The notes: generated by a model from the letters alone, not told the origin. 64,000 nucleotides of DNA from Agromyces rhizosphaerae (GCF_027925245.1 NZ_BSDP01000001.1:2914001-2978000), one strand, 5' to 3'. Positions 25,432-34,248 are shown, counted from the stretch's first letter. A program made the numbers and translations.

Positions 25432-27206
25432 GGACCGAGCGTCTGCGGACGCTGCGCGCGGAGGTCGCCGACCTGCGCGCGGCGGCGCTCGCGGCGGAGG
25501 CGGCCGAACGCGAGCGGATCGATGCGGTCGACCCGGTCCATCGCGGCGGCGCGACGAACCTGGTGCACTACCTCGCACTGCGGTCGCGCGACCTGCGTCC
25601 GCTGCAGGAGCGGCTCTCGGCCGAGGGGCTGTCGTCGCTCGGCCGCATGGAGGCGGGCGTGCTGCGCAACCTCGACGCGGTGCTGCGGATGCTCGGCGAC
25701 GCGCTCGGCGAGCCGGACGACGCGCTCGGTGACGGCGACGCGCACGAGGCGCGGCTCTCCGCCAACGCGGCGGCCCTGCTGGGCGGACTCCCGGAGGATC
25801 GCACCACCCGGATCATGGTGACGCTGCCCTCCACCGCGGCGCACGACCCCGCCGAGGTGGCCGGGTTCGCCGAGGCGGGCATGGACCTCGCGCGCGTCAA
25901 CTGCGCCCACGACGGCCCCGCCGCATGGGCGCGGATGGCCGCCAACGTGCGCGCCGCGGGCGCGGGCATCCCCGTCGCCATGGACCTCGCCGGGCCGAAG
26001 CTCCGCACGGGACCGATCGCCGCGGGGCCGCGCGTGATCCGCATCAAGCCCGAGCGCGACCAGCTCGGCCGGGTGCTGGCGCCGGCGCGAGTGCGGCTCG
26101 TCGCGCCGGGCGCGCCCGCAGGGCACGCCGGTACGCCGGAGGTGCCGGTCACGGATGCCGGCTGGCTGCGCCGCCGCGCACCGGGAGACTCCGTCCGGTT
26201 CACCGACACCCGCGGCCGCTCTCGTCGCCTGCACGTCGAGGAGCGCGACGGCAACTCGGTGGTGCTGCGAGGCGACCGTACCTCGTATCTCGCAACCGGC
26301 ATGGTGCTCGCGGTCGAGGACGCACGGACCTCGGTCGGCGTGCTGCCGGCCGTCGTGCAGGCGCACCGCGTGCACCCCGGCGACACGATCACGCTCACCG
26401 CCGACCTGACGCCCGCCGAGCCGACGAGCGGCGACCGGCACCGCGTCGGCTGCACCCTGCCCGAGGCGTTCGCCACGCTCCGGCCCGGGCATCGCGTCGC
26501 GTTCGACGACGGCGCGATCGCGGGCGTCGTGCGCGAGGTCGGCGAGCGCAGCGCCGAGGTCGAGGTGACCCGCGCAGCGCCCGGGGGCACGAAGCTCCGC
26601 GCGGAGAAGGGCATCAACCTGCCCGACACCGACCTGCCGGTCTCCGCGCTGACCGCCGAGGACCGGGCCGCGCTCGATTCCGTGGTCGAGTTCGCCGACA
26701 TCGTGCAGCTCTCGTTCGTGCGCAGCGAGGCCGACGTGCGCGAGCTGGCCGACGAGCTCGACGCGCGCGGCGCCGGCGACCTGGGCGTCGTCGTGAAGAT
26801 CGAGACGACGCAGGGCTTCGCCGACCTGCCCGACATCTTCCTCGAGCTCATGCGCCGCCCGAAGGGCGGGGTCATGATCGCGCGCGGCGACCTCGGCGTC
26901 GAGGCCGGCTTCGAGCGGCTCGCCGAGCTGCAGGAGGAGATGCTCTGGCTCTGCGAGGCCGCGCGGGTGCCCGTGATCTGGGCGACCGAGGTGCTCGACA
27001 CGCTCGCCGACACGGGCGTGCCGACGCGTGCCGAGGTGACGGATGCGGCGGCCGGCGACCGCGCCGAATGCGTCATGCTCAACAAGGGGCCCTACATCCC
27101 CGAGGCGATCCGCACGCTCGACGACATCTTCAGCCGCATGCACGGACACCTCGACAAGAAGCGGCCGCTGCTGCGGCGGCTGCGCTCGTTCCAGCGCGAG
27201 GACTGA
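25404..27206 (+). CDS. Atypical pyruvate kinase-like protein with N-terminal extension
   Basis: This encodes 600 residues from ATG 25404, with GGAGGGG 4 bases upstream; a GTG at 25428 overlapping the peptidase stop is the alternative. The first 130 residues are a helical extension not found in standard pyruvate kinase. The barrel then shows AGMDLARVNCAHD, MDLAGPKLR (193-201), KIETTQGF (Lys465), ARGDLGVE (493-500) and WATEVLDTL (526-534), which match substrate, metal and ADP-site motifs in altered form. The canonical allosteric C-terminal domain is missing. It may be a true kinase with unusual regulation or a relative with another phosphoenolpyruvate-type substrate. Its peptidase partner gives no further hint. 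Confidence 0.75.
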   Translation: MAVLPGRHVRTERLRTLRAEVADLRAAALAAEAAERERIDAVDPVHRGGATNLVHYLALRSRDLRPLQERLSAEGLSSLGRMEAGVLRNLDAVLRMLGDALGEPDDALGDGDAHEARLSANAAALLGGLPEDRTTRIMVTLPSTAAHDPAEVAGFAEAGMDLARVNCAHDGPAAWARMAANVRAAGAGIPVAMDLAGPKLRTGPIAAGPRVIRIKPERDQLGRVLAPARVRLVAPGAPAGHAGTPEVPVTDAGWLRRRAPGDSVRFTDTRGRSRRLHVEERDGNSVVLRGDRTSYLATGMVLAVEDARTSVGVLPAVVQAHRVHPGDTITLTADLTPAEPTSGDRHRVGCTLPEAFATLRPGHRVAFDDGAIAGVVREVGERSAEVEVTRAAPGGTKLRAEKGINLPDTDLPVSALTAEDRAALDSVVEFADIVQLSFVRSEADVRELADELDARGAGDLGVVVKIETTQGFADLPDIFLELMRRPKGGVMIARGDLGVEAGFERLAELQEEMLWLCEAARVPVIWATEVLDTLADTGVPTRAEVTDAAAGDRAECVMLNKGPYIPEAIRTLDDIFSRMHGHLDKKRPLLRRLRSFQRED

Positions 27207-27266
27207 GCGGGCGGCGCGGCCGGCCCGGGGGCATCCGCAGCCCCGGCAGTGCCCCGGATCGCGCGC

Positions 27267-28190
27267 TCAGCGCACGTGCGGCAGCACCTCGGCGGCGATG
27301 AGCTCCAGGTGGTCGAGGTCGGTCATGTCGATCGTCTGCAGGTAGACGCGCTCCGAGCCGAGCTCGCGCAGACGACCGAGCTTGTCGACGACCTGCTGCG
27401 GGGTGCCGGCGATGTTCACCCCGGCGAACGTCTCGGGGTCGCCGCCCGCCGCGAGCACCCGGCGTCGGTACTCCTCGTCGCTCGTCGCCACGACGGTCGG
27501 CAGCGCCGCCGAGTACTTCAGGTCGTCGGGGTCGCGCCCCTCCGCCTCGCAGGCGGCGCGCACGCGCGCGAAGTTCTCGGCGAGCTCCGCCTCGCTCACG
27601 AAGCCCCGGTTGAACTCGGTCGCGTACCGCGCGGCCAGCTGGGGGGTCTTGCGCGGCCCGCCCCCGCCGACGATGATCGGCACGCGGTGCTGCGCGGGCT
27701 TCGGCAGCGCGGGGGAATCGGCGAGCGTGTGGTGCTCGCCATCGAAGTGGAAGCGCTCGCCCACCGGGGTGCCCCACAGGCCGGTGACGATCTGCAGCTG
27801 CTCCTCGAGCAGCGCGAACCGGCGCTCGGGGAACGGCATGCCGTACGCGGCGTGCTCCGCCTCGAACCAGCCGGTGCCGAGGCCCAGCTCTACGCGGCCG
27901 CCCGACATCTGGTCGACCTGCGCGACCTGGATCGCGAGCACGCCCGGGTGCCGGTACGTCACCGACGACACGAGCGTGCCGAGCCGCACCCGCTCGGTCT
28001 CGCGGGCGAGGCCGGCGAGCGTGGTCCAGGCGTCGGTGGGTCCGGGGAGGCCGTCGTTCGGACCCATGGCGAGGTAGTGGTCGGATCGGAACCAGCCGTC
28101 GAAGCCGAGTCGCTCGGCCGCCTGCGCGTGCGCGAGCTGGGTGTTGTAGGTCGCGCCCTGCTGGGGCTCGGTGAAGACGCAGAATTCCAT
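27267..28190 (-). CDS. LLM-class (F420-dependent type) oxidoreductase
   Basis: This encodes 307 residues with a luciferase-like barrel: AERLGFDGWFRSDHYLAMG, VRLGTLVSSVTYRHP, GRVELGLGTGWFEAEH and a late IIVGGGGPRKTPQLAARYA. These match the F420-dependent LLM-class group (TIGR03560-type) of actinobacteria, which use deazaflavin F420 for hydride transfer; use of FMN cannot be excluded from sequence. It is cytosolic. GAGAGGGA lies before ATG 28190. HisN-like phosphatase is directly upstream on the same strand (47 bases), with a small hairpin between them. Confidence 0.85.
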   Translation of the reverse strand: MEFCVFTEPQQGATYNTQLAHAQAAERLGFDGWFRSDHYLAMGPNDGLPGPTDAWTTLAGLARETERVRLGTLVSSVTYRHPGVLAIQVAQVDQMSGGRVELGLGTGWFEAEHAAYGMPFPERRFALLEEQLQIVTGLWGTPVGERFHFDGEHHTLADSPALPKPAQHRVPIIVGGGGPRKTPQLAARYATEFNRGFVSEAELAENFARVRAACEAEGRDPDDLKYSAALPTVVATSDEEYRRRVLAAGGDPETFAGVNIAGTPQQVVDKLGRLRELGSERVYLQTIDMTDLDHLELIAAEVLPHVR

Positions 28191-28208
28191 GGGTCCCTCT
28201 CGATCGGA

Positions 28209-28222
28209 TGCCCCGTGCGGGG
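28209..28222 (-). terminator. Small hairpin between hisN-like gene and oxidoreductase gene
   Basis: GCCCC, loop GTGC, GGGGC lies 15 bases after the hisN-like stop and before the next start. It is short and lacks a T-run, so read-through is likely. Confidence 0.3.
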
Positions 28223-28236
28223 CGAGGATTCGCAGC

Positions 28237-29079
28237 TCAGCGCGGTTCGTGGCCGAGCACGCCGAGCACCTCGTCGTGCAGCAGGCCGTTCGTCGCGAGC
28301 GACGATCCGCTCCACGGTCCGGGCGTGCCGTCGATGCTCGTGAAGCGGCCGCCGGCCTCCTCGACGATGGGGATCAGCGCGGCCAGGTCGTAGACCTTCA
28401 CGTCGAACTCGCCCGTGATGTCGATGAGCCCGTCGGCGAGCAGCATGTACGACCACATGTCGCCGTACGCGCGATCGCGCCAGACGCGCCCCTGCAGGTC
28501 GAGCAGCCGCTCGAGGTAGCCGGCGTCGCGCCACTGGGCGAGGCTCTGGAAGCTGAGCGACGCGTCGGCGAGATCGGCGACCTGCGACACGTGCATGCGC
28601 CGGGGTGCTCCCGACGCGGATGCCTCGGGGTCGCCGTCGACCGCGTGGCCACGCTCCGCGTCGGACGAGAACGTCCACGCGCCCGACCCGGCGGCGGCCC
28701 ACCAGCGGCGGCCCATCGCGGGCGACGAGACGACGCCCACGACCGGCACGTCGTCGACCGCGAGCGCGATGAGCGTCGCCCACACCGGTACCCCGCGCAG
28801 GAAGTTCGCGGTGCCGTCGATCGGATCGATGATCCAGCGCCGCGTGCTCGAGCCCTCGGTGCCGTACTCCTCGCCGATCACGCCGTCGTCGGGGCGCTCG
28901 GCCGCGAGGTGCTCGCGGATGGCGCGCTCGACCGCGAGGTCGGCCTCGGTGACGGGGGAGCGGTCGGGCTTGGTCTGCACGTCGAGGTCGACGGCGCGGA
29001 ACCGCCGGAGCGAGACGCGGTCGGCGATCTCGGCGAGTTCGAGGGCGAGTGCGAGGTCGTCGGCGTGTGGTGCGGTCAC
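28237..29079 (-). CDS. hisN: Inositol-monophosphatase family enzyme, probable histidinol-phosphatase
   Basis: This encodes 280 residues of the metal-dependent IMPase fold: DRSPVTEADLAVE, GEEYG (metal ligand Glu), WIIDPIDGTANFLRG (the DPIDGT motif) and a late DVKVYDLAALIPIVEEAGG. In actinobacteria the member closest to this pattern is HisN, the histidinol-phosphatase of histidine synthesis; inositol-phosphate or other phosphatase roles remain possible. The start is GTG 29079, 6 bases after a TAGCCT -10 box, so the mRNA is probably leaderless. Confidence 0.78.
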   Translation of the reverse strand: MTAPHADDLALALELAEIADRVSLRRFRAVDLDVQTKPDRSPVTEADLAVERAIREHLAAERPDDGVIGEEYGTEGSSTRRWIIDPIDGTANFLRGVPVWATLIALAVDDVPVVGVVSSPAMGRRWWAAAGSGAWTFSSDAERGHAVDGDPEASASGAPRRMHVSQVADLADASLSFQSLAQWRDAGYLERLLDLQGRVWRDRAYGDMWSYMLLADGLIDITGEFDVKVYDLAALIPIVEEAGGRFTSIDGTPGPWSGSSLATNGLLHDEVLGVLGHEPR

Positions 29080-29085
29080 CCGTTC

Positions 29086-29091
29086 AGGCTA
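29086..29091 (-). promoter_or_regulatory. -10 box for the hisN-like gene (leaderless type)
   Basis: On the minus strand TAGCCT ends 6 bases before the GTG start at 29079, with no ribosome site between them. Confidence 0.5.
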
Positions 29092-29178
29092 TCGAGCGGG
29101 TGCCCGTGACGCACTCGTCACGGTCGCGCGACGCGCCGCGGGCCTCGATTGGCGCGAAGGGGGTTCGTGATGCTACCG

Positions 29179-29207
29179 TTGACCCTCGGTTCGAGATGCG
29201 AAATGCT
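29179..29207 (+). promoter_or_regulatory. Promoter of tRNA-Lys
   Basis: TTGACC (29179-29184), a 17-base spacer and AATGCT (29202-29207) lie 12 bases before the tRNA 5' end. Confidence 0.55.
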
Positions 29208-29218
29208 CGGATCGGAAC

Positions 29219-29294
29219 GCACCTCTAGCTCAATCGGCAGAGCAACTGACTCTTAATCAGTGGGTTCAGGGTTCAAGTCCCTGGGGGTGCACCA
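29219..29294 (+). tRNA. tRNA-Lys (CTT)
   Basis: The 76-base gene has acceptor arms GCACCTC and GGGGTGC, an encoded A-CCA end, D-arm AGCTCAATCGGCAGAGC, anticodon loop ACTCTTAATC with anticodon CTT, and T-arm GGTTCAAGTCC. It reads the AAG lysine codon that dominates in this high-GC genome. A perfect 13-bp terminator stem follows 2 bases after the CCA. Confidence 0.97.
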
Positions 29295-29296
29295 GC

Positions 29297-29326
29297 GAAG
29301 CCCGGTCAGACGCCTGACCGGGCTTC
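29297..29326 (+). terminator. Strong stem-loop terminator after tRNA-Lys
   Basis: GAAGCCCGGTCAG, loop ACGC, CTGACCGGGCTTC: a perfect 13-bp stem directly after the tRNA. It can also end transcription of the minus-strand exported-protein gene whose stop is at 29354. Confidence 0.85.
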
Positions 29327-29353
29327 CGTCGTCTCCGGCAGGTGACGCGAGCA

Positions 29354-29872
29354 CTACACGTCGAGTTGCGCCTCGCCGGCGCTCGGCCCGCTCGCGAGCA
29401 GGCGCACGACGCCGTCGGGCAGGGTGGCCCCGACGTGGTCGGGGAGCACGACCGGGTACAGCTCCATCTCGAGGCTGCTGCCGGGCGCGCCGAGCGGACC
29501 GATCTGCACGGTGTGCTCGAGGCCCCCGCCGCCCGAGGTCGGCGTGATGTTCTGGCCGGTCCACTCGCCCGTGTAGTAGTCGCCGTGGAGTGAGAACGTG
29601 ACGGAGACGAGCTGTCCGTAGTGCTGGTTGTCGCCGAAGCTCGGGTCGAGGCCGACGGCGACGCGGAGCGTGTCGACCTCCGTCGTCGGCTGTCGTCCCG
29701 CCGCCAGGCGCAGCGTGAGCTGCCAGAGCGAGACGGATGCCGCGGCGGTGGGTACGGCCCCGGCCACCACGATGGCCGGGGCCGTCCAGGCGGCCGTTCG
29801 AAGCACGGATCTCCTCGACGGACCGCGGGTGCGGCGGTCCGGTCCGGTCGGAGTCTGGTGCACGTGTTGCAT
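29354..29872 (-). CDS. Exported protein with twin-arginine-like signal
   Basis: This encodes 172 residues from ATG 29872; a longer start at 29932 would add 20 unlikely residues. The N-terminus has RGPSRRSVLRTAAWTAPAIV followed by VAGAVPTAAAS, a twin-arginine-type signal (RRSVLRTA) with an AxA cleavage site. The mature part is beta-rich (VSVTFSLHGDYYTGEWTGQN) and lacks Cys. No family is recognised, but this signal form (RRxVL...WTAPAI) is common in a group of exported Microbacteriaceae proteins. A related signal is seen at 32052. Confidence 0.65.
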   Translation of the reverse strand: MQHVHQTPTGPDRRTRGPSRRSVLRTAAWTAPAIVVAGAVPTAAASVSLWQLTLRLAAGRQPTTEVDTLRVAVGLDPSFGDNQHYGQLVSVTFSLHGDYYTGEWTGQNITPTSGGGGLEHTVQIGPLGAPGSSLEMELYPVVLPDHVGATLPDGVVRLLASGPSAGEAQLDV

Positions 29873-30042
29873 GGTGGAACCTCGGCCGCGGGCGTCGGTG
29901 GCGACACCGCGGTTGCTTCCCGAACCTGTCACATGGCGCGAAACGGAGGGAAGTCGTCACTTCGGGGGACACGGCCCTCGGCGTCCGGATGGTTCGTCGC
30001 GCTCGCCGGGCCCGCTACCGGCGTCGTCACAGGCGTGAGGAC

Positions 30043-30048
30043 TACCCT
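30043..30048 (+). promoter_or_regulatory. -10 box for deaD (leaderless type)
   Basis: TACCCT ends 5 bases before the GTG start at 30054, consistent with transcription from the start codon. Confidence 0.5.
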
Positions 30049-30053
30049 GAAGC

Positions 30054-31850
30054 GTGACCTCAAGCGACTCCCACGTCGAGGCAGCGGCTCCAGAAGAGCC
30101 GGCCGCGACCACGTTCTCCGACCTCGGACTCGACGGCGAGGTGCTGAAGGCACTCGACGACGTCGGCTACGAGACCCCGTCCGCGATCCAGGCGGCCACC
30201 ATCCCCACGCTGCTGAGCGGTCGCGACGTCGTCGGACTCGCCCAGACCGGTACCGGCAAGACCGCCGCGTTCGCGCTGCCGATCCTCGCCCGCCTCGACG
30301 TCTCGCAGAAGCAGCCGCAGGCGCTCGTGCTGGCGCCGACGCGCGAGCTCGCGCTGCAGGTCTGCGAGGCGTTCGAGAAGTACGCCGCGCGCATGCGCGG
30401 CGTGCACATCCTGCCCGTCTACGGCGGCCAGGGCTACGGCGTGCAGCTGTCGGCGCTGCGCCGCGGCGTGCACATCGTGGTCGGCACGCCGGGCCGCATC
30501 ATGGACCACCTCGACAAGGGCACGCTCGACCTCTCCGAGCTCAAGTACCTCGTGCTCGACGAGGCCGACGAGATGCTCAAGATGGGCTTCGCCGAGGACG
30601 TCGAGACGATCCTCGCCGAGACGCCCGACGACAAGCAGGTCGCGCTGTTCTCGGCGACCATGCCCGCCGCGATCCGTCGCATCTCGCAGCAGTACCTGAA
30701 CCTCCCCGAGGAGATCACGGTCAAGGCGAAGACGCAGACCTCGGCGAACATCACCCAGCGCTACCTGGTCGTCTCGTACGCCCAGAAGGTCGATGCGCTC
30801 ACCCGCATCCTCGAGGTCGAGAACTTCGAGGGCATGATCATCTTCGTCCGCACGAAGAACGTCACCGAGGAGCTCGCCGAGAAGCTTCGCGCCCGCGGCT
30901 ACTCGGCGCAGGCGATCAACGGCGACGTGCCGCAGGCGCAGCGCGAGCGCACGGTGAACCAGCTCAAGCAGGGCAAGCTCGACATCCTGGTGGCGACGGA
31001 TGTCGCGGCGCGAGGCCTCGACGTCGAGCGCATCAGCCACGTGGTGAACTTCGACATCCCGACCGACAGCGAGCCGTACGTGCACCGCATCGGCCGCACG
31101 GGCCGCGCCGGCCGCACCGGCGACGCGATCAGCTTCGTGACCCCGCGTGAGCGCGGCCTGCTGAACCGCATCGAGAAGGCGACCCGCCAGCCGATCGAGC
31201 AGATGCAGCTGCCGAGCGTCGACGACGTCAACGTGACCCGGCTGACCCGCTTCGACGACCGCATCACCGCGGCGCTCGAGCAGCACGAGCGCATCGACGG
31301 GTTCCGCGACATCATCGCCCACTACGTGCGACACCACGACGTGCCCGAGGCCGACGTCGCCGCGGCGCTCGCCGTGGTCGCCCAGGGCGACTCGCCCCTG
31401 CTCATGGAGCCCGAGCCCGAGCGGCCCCGGCGCGAGCGCGACGACCGGCCGGCGCGCGACCGCGACGAACGCGGTCAGCGTCCCCGACGCGGGAGCGGCA
31501 AGCCGATGGAGACTTACCGCATCGCGGTCGGCAAGCGGCACCGCGTGGAGCCCCGCCAGATCGTCGGCGCGCTCGCCAACGAGGGCGGCCTGCAGCGCGA
31601 CGACTTCGGCGCCATCCAGATCCGCCCGGCGTTCTCGCTCGTCGAGCTGCCCGCCGACCTGCCCGGCGACGTGCTCGACCGGCTCTCGGGCACGCGCATC
31701 TCGGGCAAGCTCATCGAGCTGCGCCCCGACACGGGCGCGCCCAAGCGTCGCGACCGCGACGACCGCGGGCCGCGCCGCGACCGGGACGACCGCGCACCCC
31801 GTCGCGACCGCGACGACCGGCCGCCGCGCAAGCCCCGCCACAAGGGGTAG
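30054..31850 (+). CDS. deaD: DEAD-box RNA helicase (DeaD/CsdA-like)
   Basis: DEAD-box helicases unwind short RNA duplexes in ribosome assembly and cold adaptation. The 598-residue protein shows Q-motif (FSDLGLDGEVLKALDDVGYE), Walker A AQTGTGKT, VLDEADEML, SAT in FSATMP, and the C-terminal helicase motifs VATDVAARGLD and HRIGRTGRAGR. After the core comes a DbpA/CsdA-type RNA-binding domain (about 480-555) flanked by Arg/Asp-rich repeats (RDRDDR) at about 455-475 and at the C-terminus, likely for RNA contact. The start is GTG 30054 with a nearby -10 box. Confidence 0.93.
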   Translation: MTSSDSHVEAAAPEEPAATTFSDLGLDGEVLKALDDVGYETPSAIQAATIPTLLSGRDVVGLAQTGTGKTAAFALPILARLDVSQKQPQALVLAPTRELALQVCEAFEKYAARMRGVHILPVYGGQGYGVQLSALRRGVHIVVGTPGRIMDHLDKGTLDLSELKYLVLDEADEMLKMGFAEDVETILAETPDDKQVALFSATMPAAIRRISQQYLNLPEEITVKAKTQTSANITQRYLVVSYAQKVDALTRILEVENFEGMIIFVRTKNVTEELAEKLRARGYSAQAINGDVPQAQRERTVNQLKQGKLDILVATDVAARGLDVERISHVVNFDIPTDSEPYVHRIGRTGRAGRTGDAISFVTPRERGLLNRIEKATRQPIEQMQLPSVDDVNVTRLTRFDDRITAALEQHERIDGFRDIIAHYVRHHDVPEADVAAALAVVAQGDSPLLMEPEPERPRRERDDRPARDRDERGQRPRRGSGKPMETYRIAVGKRHRVEPRQIVGALANEGGLQRDDFGAIQIRPAFSLVELPADLPGDVLDRLSGTRISGKLIELRPDTGAPKRRDRDDRGPRRDRDDRAPRRDRDDRPPRKPRHKG

Positions 31851-32051
31851 TCGTGCCGGGGCCCGGGCGAGGCCTGCAGGTCGTCGGTCCGCCCGGGCGA
31901 GCCCCCGAGCGGGCGCAGTAGACCACCACATCGTGGATCTGCACAGGGGGTCGACAGCGCCTCGTCCGCGGCGTAGCCTCCCCTAATCCGTAGCCCCCGT
32001 CTACGAAGTTCCGCGCACCCGAACCACCGCGCGGCCGACGGAAGGCCGGGA
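31851..32051 (+). promoter_or_regulatory. Leader region of the exported-protein gene
   Basis: The 201 bases contain GC-rich inverted repeats centred on CCCGGGC (31862-31910), which may end deaD transcription, then TA-containing stretches (TAGCCT, TAATCC, TAGCCC) that could hold a promoter for the next gene. I cannot choose one. Confidence 0.3.
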
Positions 32052-32651
32052 GTGCGCGCAACATCAGGTGATGGTCCATTTCGTGGACCGTCGAGAAGGA
32101 CTGTCAACTCGGGACTGGCATGGACGGTTCCGTCGCTCCTCGTCGTGGCGAGCGTTCCGTCGTACGCCGCGTCGGTCGGTCCTCCGATCATCAGCGTCGG
32201 AGGAGCCTGCAAGCTGCCCGGCGCGTCGTGCTCGGACGTCTTCACCAACGGCTACGTCTTCGAGGTGTCCGTCACGAACACGACGAACGAGACGATCTGG
32301 CTGTACAACCAGCCCGGCTACATGATCGTCGTCACGGACGACAGTCCCGACATCGACCTCTTCTTCCAGGCTGCGGTGAACGGAGTGACGGGACTCGTCG
32401 TGACGTTCCCCGCCGAGCTCACTCCGGGCGCCTCGGTGACCGTCATCCTGAACGCGGGGAGCAACGGCGACGCGGGGAACATCGCCGACATCCAGGGGAC
32501 GATCAGCGTTCCATGGGGCAACACGCCCGGTCCGACCGATCCTGTCCCGCCTCCCGCCGTGGCCGGATTCACCGCCCCCGGAACTCCACCGATCCAGAGT
32601 CCTGACTGCAGCATCACGCTGCCGCCGAACTGCGGCACGCAGCCCGGCTGA
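32052..32651 (+). CDS. Exported protein with Tat-like signal, Pro-rich C-terminus
   Basis: This encodes 199 residues from GTG 32052. The signal SRRTVNSGLAWTVPSLLVVA ending SVPSYAAS resembles that of the exported protein at 29354. The mature part has a Cys pair (ACKLPGASC), a beta-rich middle (FEVSVTNTTNETIWLYN), and a Pro/Thr-rich tail with a second Cys pair (DCSITLPPNC). This suggests a secreted, disulfide-stabilised beta-sandwich protein, possibly cell-surface. No family is recognised. The start codon has no strong ribosome site. Confidence 0.6.
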   Translation: MRATSGDGPFRGPSRRTVNSGLAWTVPSLLVVASVPSYAASVGPPIISVGGACKLPGASCSDVFTNGYVFEVSVTNTTNETIWLYNQPGYMIVVTDDSPDIDLFFQAAVNGVTGLVVTFPAELTPGASVTVILNAGSNGDAGNIADIQGTISVPWGNTPGPTDPVPPPAVAGFTAPGTPPIQSPDCSITLPPNCGTQPG

Positions 32652-32686
32652 GTCCGGTCACCACCCGTTGCTCGCAGGTCGACCGC

Positions 32687-33844
32687 TCAGGCATCCGGTT
32701 CGCGAGCCGCGTGCAGGCGCGCAGCCTGACGCAGCAGGTGCTCCTGCTCGAGCGAGCTGGTCGCGCGACGGGCGGCCTCGTCGTACTCCGCCGCGGCCGC
32801 CTCGACGTCGCCCGTGCGCTCCAGCAGGTACGCGCGGGCCGCGTGGAAGCGCGGCAGGTCCGGATCGAGCGGCTCGAGCGCGGCGAGTCCCGCGCGGGGC
32901 CCTTCGGCCTCGCCGACGGCGATCGCGCGGCCGAGTCGCACCACGGGGGAGTCGGCGAGGCGGACGAGCTCGTCGTACCACTCGACGACCTGCACCCAGT
33001 CGGTCTCGGCTGCCGTCGGGGCATCCGCGTGCAGCGCGGCGATCGCGGCCTGCGCCTGGTACTGCCCGAGCCGGTCGCGTGCGAGCGCCGCCTGCAGGAT
33101 GTCGATGCCCTCGGCGATCGCCTCGACGTCCCACCGCGAACGGTCCTGCTCGGCGAGCGGCACGAGCCGGCCGTCGACCACGCGTGCGGCCCGCCGCGCA
33201 TGGTGGAGCAGCATGAGGCTCAGCAGGCCCCGCACCTCGGGCTCGTCGGTGAGGAGCGCGAGCTGTCGCGTTACGCGGACCGCCTCGACGGCGAGGTCGA
33301 TCTCGCCCGAGTAGCCCTCGTTGAACAGCAGGTAGAGCACCCGCAGCACGCGCGACAGGTCGCCGGGCTGATCCAGCGGGACGCCCGCGAGGCGCTGCTT
33401 CGCGCGGCTGATGCGCTGCGCCATCGTCGGTTCGGGCACGAGGAAGGCGTCGGCGATCTGCCGCGTGGTGAGGCCTGCGATGGCCCGCAGCGTGAGCGCG
33501 ATCGCCGACGTCGGCGAGAGCGACGGATGCGCGCAGAGGAAGTAGAGCCGCAGGGTGTCGTCGTGGTGCGACGCGGGGCCGGGCTCGGGCTCCGCGGCGA
33601 TGCGCTCCTCGCGCGCCGACCGCGCCGCGTCGCTGCGCGCCTGGTCGAGGAACGCCCGCCACGCGGTGGTGACGAGCCACGCGCGCAGGTCGCGCACCGA
33701 GGCGGGGTCGGTGCGTTCGAGCGCGCGCACGAGCGCGGTCTGCACGGCATCCTCGGCCGACGCGAAATCCGCCCCGCGCCGGACGAGGATGGCGACGACC
33801 CCGGGGATCGACGCCCGCAGCGCCTCAGCGTCCCATGCGGTCAT
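32687..33844 (-). CDS. ECF-type sigma factor with C-terminal TPR-like domain (ECF42 group)
   Basis: This encodes 385 residues from ATG 33844. Sigma region 2 covers VVAILVRRGADFASAEDAVQ to the AWRAFLDQARSD area (about 12-72), region 4 has TLRAIAGLTTRQIADAFLVP with the helix-turn-helix, and a 210-residue helical domain follows (about 175-385). This layout plus a DGPF-protein partner is the ECF42 group, whose C-terminal domain regulates the factor in place of an anti-sigma factor. The start overlaps the stop of the DGPF gene as ATGA, so the two are coupled. A frame open to 34162 upstream is only a shadow over the partner gene. Confidence 0.88.
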   Translation of the reverse strand: MTAWDAEALRASIPGVVAILVRRGADFASAEDAVQTALVRALERTDPASVRDLRAWLVTTAWRAFLDQARSDAARSAREERIAAEPEPGPASHHDDTLRLYFLCAHPSLSPTSAIALTLRAIAGLTTRQIADAFLVPEPTMAQRISRAKQRLAGVPLDQPGDLSRVLRVLYLLFNEGYSGEIDLAVEAVRVTRQLALLTDEPEVRGLLSLMLLHHARRAARVVDGRLVPLAEQDRSRWDVEAIAEGIDILQAALARDRLGQYQAQAAIAALHADAPTAAETDWVQVVEWYDELVRLADSPVVRLGRAIAVGEAEGPRAGLAALEPLDPDLPRFHAARAYLLERTGDVEAAAAEYDEAARRATSSLEQEHLLRQAARLHAAREPDA

Positions 33845-34248
33845 GGAGCCTCTGCGGGCGGCGCGCCCATCACCTCGCGCAGCTCCAGCCACTCGCCGAG
33901 CGGGTCGCCGCCGGCCCACGGCGCGGCCGACAGCGCCGAGGCGAGCGCGAGTGCGCGATCGTAGCTGTCGACCTCGACGAGCATCCATCCCGCGATGAGG
34001 TCCTTCGTCTCGGCGAAGGGTCCGTCGACCACCGGCGGGCGGCCCTCCCCGTCGAAGCGCACCCACGAACCGCCCATTGCGAGGCCCTCCGAGGAGACCA
34101 GCTCGCCGGAGGCGATGAGCCGCTGCTCCATGTCGCCCATGTAGGCGATGTGCGCCGCCCACTCGTCGGCCGTGAGCTGGTCCATCGGCACGCTGTTCAG
34201 CGCGGGCCGCCCGCCGCGGTAGTGCTTGAGCATCAGGTACTTCGGCAT
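33841..34248 (-). CDS. YCII-related DGPF-domain protein, partner of the ECF sigma factor
   Basis: This encodes 135 residues from ATG 34248, chosen for GGGAGG six bases upstream; the frame extends to 34323 without coding character. MPKYLMLKHYRGG is the usual opening and VVDGPFAETKDLIAGWML contains the DGPF motif. DGPF/YCII proteins are small alpha-beta barrels found next to ECF42-type sigma factors and are thought to be their targets; the reaction is unknown. It is first in a two-gene operon read from a promoter at 34296-34322. Confidence 0.88.
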   Translation of the reverse strand: MPKYLMLKHYRGGRPALNSVPMDQLTADEWAAHIAYMGDMEQRLIASGELVSSEGLAMGGSWVRFDGEGRPPVVDGPFAETKDLIAGWMLVEVDSYDRALALASALSAAPWAGGDPLGEWLELREVMGAPPAEAP

